A stretch of 15,115 bases of DNA from an uncultured Eubacteriales bacterium (GTDB taxonomy: Bacteria > Bacillota > Clostridia > Oscillospirales > CAG-272), in NCBI GenBank assembly GCA_934447715.1, contig CAKSER010000041.1:1-15115 (forward strand), written 5' to 3'. The translations under genes and the position numbers were made by a program. Each line of letters opens with the position of its first letter. Within the stretch, counting starts at the first letter, position 1. Positions 13,245-15,115 of the stretch are shown here, piece after piece. A model generated the notes under the pieces. The model searched no databases. It had not been told where the DNA came from and saw only the letters and a program-made list of their open reading frames with translations.

Positions 13245-13940
13245 GTGAAAGCAGTGATATTTATTCTGCTCTGCCTGCTTCTCGTGCTGACAGCTTTCTA
13301 CCCTGCATGTGCTGTTTTTGCCATGTACTTTGGGTATCGCCTTGAATTTATACACCCCTCGGCTTTTGTTTGTATACTTGTTTTCCTATCTTTATTCATA
13401 ATCGCTTTCGAGCTTATATGCAAAGCATCATCTGACAGCAAAGCATTCCGGATTCTGTCGGTAATAATCACTCCGTTATCCTTATTTAACGCTTGCTTTT
13501 ATATTTTAGTATATCACAACACATTGGTAATAGTGGGCGTGCTTATATCCGCCGGCTGCTGCTGTTATTTAACGGTCAAATGCGGAAAGCCTCTGGTGCT
13601 AAAGATTATCTCGCTTGTTTTATCTTCAATAATTGCATCTTCGCTCAGCTTTATCAGTCTTATTGCTCTGAATTTCGTTCAAAATACTGTTATGCAAACG
13701 GTGAGGTCCCCCGGCGGCATGTATTATGTCGAGGTGATTGACAGCGATCAGGGTGCCCTCGGCGGAGATACTCTTGTTAATGTGTACAAGGAAGGCGAGC
13801 TGAATATATTTATTTTCAAAATCAAAAAGAAGCCTCAAAGAGTTTATCTCGGCGAATGGGGTGAGTATAAGAACATGCAGATCTATTGGAAGAACGAAAA
13901 TTGTCTGATAATCAACTCAACCGAATATAAAATTGAATAA
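13245..13940 (+). CDS. Membrane protein of unknown function, third gene of the ECF operon
   Basis: 231 residues. Residues 1-145 contain about five hydrophobic segments: ~4-28, ~39-60, ~69-90, ~92-112 and ~118-145. The C-terminal ~80 residues form a soluble, probably extracytoplasmic beta-rich domain: SPGGMYYVEVIDSDQGALGG, then VNVYKEGEL, KIKKKPQRVYLGEWGEY and IYWKNENCLIIN. That pattern recalls uncharacterised Firmicute domains starting from an SPdGkYyaev-type segment, but I cannot assign a named family with confidence. The start is GTG 13245 with AGGA (13233-13236) overlapping the anti-sigma stop; the gap is 10 nt, so it is translationally linked to sigma and anti-sigma. It could be a sensor, a modulator of the anti-sigma factor or a target of the regulon. 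Confidence 0.8.
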   Translation: MKAVIFILLCLLLVLTAFYPACAVFAMYFGYRLEFIHPSAFVCILVFLSLFIIAFELICKASSDSKAFRILSVIITPLSLFNACFYILVYHNTLVIVGVLISAGCCCYLTVKCGKPLVLKIISLVLSSIIASSLSFISLIALNFVQNTVMQTVRSPGGMYYVEVIDSDQGALGGDTLVNVYKEGELNIFIFKIKKKPQRVYLGEWGEYKNMQIYWKNENCLIINSTEYKIE

Positions 13941-13960
13941 TTGCCTCAAAATAAAAAAAT

Positions 13961-14009
13961 CAGCGCCGCAAGCCATAAAAAAACGGCTTGCAGTGCTGTC
14001 TTTTTTTAT
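13961..14009 (+). terminator. Terminator of the ECF operon
   Basis: A 14-position stem (13961-13974 with 13985-13998), one G-U and one mismatch, A-rich loop, then TCTTTTTTTATT. It lies 20 nt after the stop of the membrane protein. The T-tract reaches the stop codon of the minus-strand fragment at 14009-14167. Confidence 0.88.
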
Positions 14010-14167
14010 TAAAAATTCTCCGAATTATTCGTTTCGGTTTTTTTCGTCAGGATAAGAGGTGCCTTTTTCGGTTCTGCCGGCATCTGCCCAAGCAGGAATG
14101 CAAGAAGTATACCGAAAATTGCGACCGGAACAAGCAGTGCGGCTCCGGCAAGCTCCGGGGCGGCAGT
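14009..14167 (-). pseudogene. Orphan C-terminal fragment of a membrane protein
   Basis: A stop-bounded minus-strand frame of 52 codons. It encodes a convincing membrane helix (AGAALLVPVAIFGILLAFLLG) followed by a Pro/Lys tail (AEPKKAPLILTKKTETNN) and a stop at 14009-14011. It has no ATG/GTG/TTG start ahead of the helix and no ribosome site. It lies in the same frame as the ABC transporter, separated by that gene's stop, nine codons and a second stop. I read it as the remaining end of a decayed membrane-protein gene. A chance open frame is the alternative, but the helix-plus-charged-tail pattern argues against that. Confidence 0.45.
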
Positions 14168-14197
14168 TTAAAAAAGGTTGGTATGGTTTTGTCTTTT

Positions 14198-15115
14198 TTA
14201 TTTATCGCATAGCTTTATTTCAACAGTCCTTCCGCCGAGATTATCATAAAGGCGGTGGGAGATCGAAAGCACGGTGCGCCCTTCCGATGCACGGCGAAGC
14301 GCCTTAAGCACCCGGGCTTCGGTTTCGGCGTCCAGATTGGCTGTAATTTCATCAAGCAGAAGCACCGAGGGATTGGATGCCGATGCACGGGCAATCGACA
14401 AAAGCTGCCATTCGCCATGAGAGAACATTCCGTCTGTGCAGACCGAAGTGTAGCCGTCGGGAAGCGAGCGGATCGTTTCGTCGATTCCCGCAAGCCTTGC
14501 CGCATTAATTGCCATTTCCTCGGTTATTTTCGGATCTGACAGCGTAATCTGATCGAGAACCGTTCCCGGCACACGGGAAAAATGCTGCTCAACACAGCAG
14601 ATCAACGATCGGCGCTCGGTGTCGGCAATGTCAGAAACATCTGCACCTCCGATTGTTACAGAGCCGGATTCCGGCTTGTAAAGACCGAGCAGGAGCTTAA
14701 ACAGCGTGCTTTTACCGGCTCCGGTTCTACCGACGAGCGTAACCTGCTCGCCTTTTTTTACGGTCATTGAAAAGTTCTTTAACACCGGCTTTTCGCTGTA
14801 GCCGAAGGTCAGATCGGAAATTACAACATCGCCGCATGCGGCTTTTTCCCTTTCGTGCGGTATTTCTCTTTCCTCTTGGGAAAGAAAAGCGTCAATCCGC
14901 TTGACTCCGGCCATTGCGGATTGAATTGTCTGTATCTCCATTCCGAGGCTCTCAATCGGAGAGAAAATGCGCGAAATATAGTTGATTACGGCAACCGAGG
15001 TACCGACCGACATTCCGAAAAGTGCAAGAACCTCTGCTTTGCCGGAGGCGGAAAGCAGCATTACAATACCGACAACTGCGGCATTAAGAAGCAAAACCAC
15101 GGGCGAGTATATTGC
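14198..15115 (-). CDS. ABC exporter half-transporter (permease-ATPase fusion), C-terminal part
   Basis: The frame continues beyond the window's right edge (codons A-I-Y-S-P precede the first possible GTG at 15098-15100), so the N-terminal membrane segments are missing. About 305 residues are visible: the last one or two transmembrane segments and the coupling region (~5-75), then the nucleotide-binding domain. Counting from that GTG, it has Walker A GRTGAGKS (124-131), Q-loop Q172, Walker B VLLLDE (246-251) with catalytic E251, D-loop ANLDAE and H-loop H282 (ISHRL). The signature motif is MFSHGEWQLLSIARA rather than LSGGQ, a degenerate C-loop. Such variants occur in heterodimeric exporters with one weak ATP site, so a partner subunit is expected next door, outside the window. 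The substrate is unknown. Confidence 0.9.
   Translation of the reverse strand, partial: AIYSPVVLLLNAAVVGIVMLLSASGKAEVLALFGMSVGTSVAVINYISRIFSPIESLGMEIQTIQSAMAGVKRIDAFLSQEEREIPHEREKAACGDVVISDLTFGYSEKPVLKNFSMTVKKGEQVTLVGRTGAGKSTLFKLLLGLYKPESGSVTIGGADVSDIADTERRSLICCVEQHFSRVPGTVLDQITLSDPKITEEMAINAARLAGIDETIRSLPDGYTSVCTDGMFSHGEWQLLSIARASASNPSVLLLDEITANLDAETEARVLKALRRASEGRTVLSISHRLYDNLGGRTVEIKLCDK

Noticed and set aside
14021..14307. Plus-strand frames at 13988-14212 and 14059-14307
   Set aside because: They overlap the end of the ABC exporter gene antisense and the membrane-tail fragment, lack ribosome sites and have unnatural composition.

Overview
The window looks like an ordinary chromosomal stretch from an anaerobic low-to-medium GC Firmicute, most likely a Clostridia (Oscillospiraceae/Ruminococcus-like) gut bacterium. 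This is inferred from sigma-A promoters with TTGAAA/TATAAT-type boxes and 17-bp spacing, strong AGGAGG ribosome sites, frequent TTG/GTG starts, tRNA genes without encoded CCA, a ferredoxin-thioredoxin-reductase-like protein, an aldo/keto reductase fused to a 2x[4Fe-4S] module, and a clostridial-type Crp/Fnr regulator. I see no phage, IS element, CRISPR array or plasmid function. The species cannot be named from sequence alone.

Left part (1-2853): the C-terminal part of a Crp/Fnr regulator (+), then a minus-strand block. That block holds an rRNA uracil methyltransferase (RlmD/TrmA family) with a clear promoter and a leader hairpin, followed 29 nt later by a Fur-family metalloregulator. Beyond it on the same strand is tRNA-Leu(CAA) with its own promoter and terminator.

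Middle part (2760-7382, +): typA/bipA (ribosome-associated GTPase, TTG start, strong promoter) and polA (DNA polymerase I without a recognisable proofreading site). They are separated by a T-less stem-loop and a tandem, degenerate 11-bp repeat that runs into the polA ribosome site. A long bidirectional terminator closes this half against the convergent minus-strand genes.

Right-middle part (7432-11559, all minus): a PhoB/PhoR-like two-component operon with an operator-like dyad at its transcription start; the C-terminal remnant of a PF04072-type methyltransferase that has lost its SAM-binding half; thioredoxin; a 65-aa FTR-like iron-sulfur protein; and an aldo/keto reductase with a C-terminal ferredoxin module. 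The last three are close together and probably form one redox transcription unit driven by a near-consensus promoter at 11626-11654. Divergent from it lies tRNA-Arg(CCU) with two candidate promoters and two successive terminator-like hairpins.

Right end (12090-15115): an ECF sigma factor, its zinc-finger membrane anti-sigma factor and a membrane protein of unknown function form a tight operon. It is preceded by a sigma-A-like promoter and, directly abutting it, an ECF-type promoter suited to autoregulation. After a terminator, a minus-strand ABC exporter (partial, running off the window) is followed in the same frame by an orphan C-terminal membrane-protein fragment.

No single feature is a proven new system. 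The most interesting items are the FTR-like protein with shifted CxC spacing beside trxA, the repeat array in front of polA, the dual promoter of the ECF operon, and the two gene remnants. All positions were read by eye without alignments or folding software.
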